From Chloroflexota bacterium (GTDB lineage Bacteria > Chloroflexota > Chloroflexia > Thermomicrobiales > JADLAZ01): 25,253 nt of DNA. The notes under the pieces were generated by a model, which worked only from the letters and a program-made list of their open reading frames with translations, was not told the origin of the DNA and did not search any database. Shown here piece by piece: positions 24,635 through 25,253 of the stretch. Position 1 is the first letter of the stretch; every line of letters starts with the position of its first letter. The stretch covers positions 1 to 25,253 of the forward strand of contig JADLAZ010000044.1 of NCBI GenBank assembly GCA_020849725.1, given 5' to 3'. The position numbers and the translations under genes are program-made.

Positions 24635-24719
24635 CGATGAGGGCAGGCCGGGCGTCCGATCGCGGGCGCCGCCGGCCTGTTGCCATGTCGGCTCGACCGG
24701 AGGAGAAAGGACAGCCCTG

Positions 24720-25253
24720 ATGACAATCTCGACTGACTCGCTGGCGCCGGCCGACCGCCTGACGACACTGGAGGCTGAAACGCGCCGCGAGCTGGATCAG
24801 AGCCGCGAGCAGTTGACCGAGATTCAGCTGCTGTTGCAGCAATCAGCGAATGAGGCCGACAAGCTGGCGCAGCGCGAGGGCGCTATTACCAGTCGCGTGC
24901 GGGACATGGAGATCAACCTGGAGAACTACAGCCGCTCCGACGTAAAGTCGCTGTACACGTCGGCGCACGAGGTCGGGCTGCGGCTATTCATGATGCGCAG
25001 CCAGGTCGAGCAGCTCCAGATGCGCCAGGAGCACATCAAGGAGCGCCAGGCGCAGCTCGGCCTGGTCTTGAGCCTGCTCCACTCGGTCCAGGGCGCACCA
25101 GCGTCAGCGCCGGTCGATGCGGTCGCCATCGCCCCGACCACCCACCTGGCCACCGGCGCCCACGATCTCAAGAGCATGATTGAGGCTCAGGAAAGCGAGC
25201 GGATGCGCGTCTCACGCTACCTGCATGACGGCCCGGCCCAGACGTTGACGAAC
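24720..25253 (+). CDS. DegS-like cytoplasmic sensor histidine kinase (N-terminal part)
   Basis: ATG 24720 follows GGAGGAGAAAGGA, and the frame is open to the window edge (178 codons), so the gene is cut by the window. There is no membrane segment. Residues about 15-125 form a coiled-coil rich in Gln, Glu, Arg and Leu, containing LENYSRSDVKSLYTSAHE, which resembles the DegS sensor domain (HYSEEDIKEAYEEAH). A short Ala/Pro-rich stretch precedes the HisKA_3 phosphoacceptor box: MIEAQESERMRVSRYLHDGP with H169 as the expected phosphorylated His, then AQTLTN. The ATPase domain must follow beyond the window, and a LuxR-type response regulator is usual nearby. DegS-type kinases receive signals in the cytoplasm. 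Confidence 0.88.
   Translation, partial: MTISTDSLAPADRLTTLEAETRRELDQSREQLTEIQLLLQQSANEADKLAQREGAITSRVRDMEINLENYSRSDVKSLYTSAHEVGLRLFMMRSQVEQLQMRQEHIKERQAQLGLVLSLLHSVQGAPASAPVDAVAIAPTTHLATGAHDLKSMIEAQESERMRVSRYLHDGPAQTLTN

Overview
The window is one continuous piece of a high-GC (roughly two thirds G+C by eye) bacterial chromosome. Dense genes lie on both strands, with strong Shine-Dalgarno sites and several GTG starts. I see no rRNA, CRISPR, transposase, integrase or phage gene. Secreted proteins with long Thr-Pro linkers, a pair of bactofilins, a soluble DPM1-type mannosyltransferase and a cytoplasmic DegS-type kinase together suggest a Chloroflexota (Chloroflexi) genome. This placement is inferred from gene content and style, not from a marker gene.

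Layout. 1-910: the 3' part of a zinc-dependent alcohol dehydrogenase that has no start codon, ending in an intrinsic terminator that runs into a promoter. 938-2344: that promoter and two tandem bactofilins. 2434-4165: a family GH4 glycosidase (CHSV motif, alpha-galactosidase type) and a small Cys-rich protein made of two copies of one motif. 4162-6955 (minus): a DPM1-type polyprenol-phosphate mannosyltransferase followed by a secreted, C-terminally membrane-anchored GH51-like arabinofuranosidase. 7397-16321: a single giant secreted protein of 2974 residues, built from about 26 fibronectin-III-like modules and two Thr-Pro linkers. 16501-17511 (minus): a Tat/lipoprotein polysaccharide deacetylase. 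17745-17993: a small zinc-ribbon protein. 18323-18396 (minus): tRNA-Val(CAC) with its own promoter. 18600-19856: a six-bladed NHL beta-propeller, probably a lipoprotein. 19869-24064 (minus): a tight three-gene operon of a PcaB-like lyase, an amidohydrolase-2 protein and a double metallo-beta-lactamase-fold protein. 24240-24578: a two-helix membrane protein. 24720-end: the N-terminal part of a DegS-like sensor histidine kinase.

How the genes may work together. Two themes stand out. The first is the cell surface: bactofilin scaffolds, the giant modular protein, a surface arabinofuranosidase, a deacetylase lipoprotein, an NHL propeller and a polyprenol-P-mannose synthase that could feed O-mannosylation. 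Four of these exported proteins carry Pro/Thr-rich low-complexity segments. The second is small-molecule catabolism, represented by the lyase/amidohydrolase/double-MBL operon, whose substrate cannot be read from sequence.

The strongest candidates for something undescribed are the giant protein, whose 22 cysteines all fall as pairs in 11 modules and whose first module carries a dockerin-like calcium loop, and the double-MBL protein with its operon.
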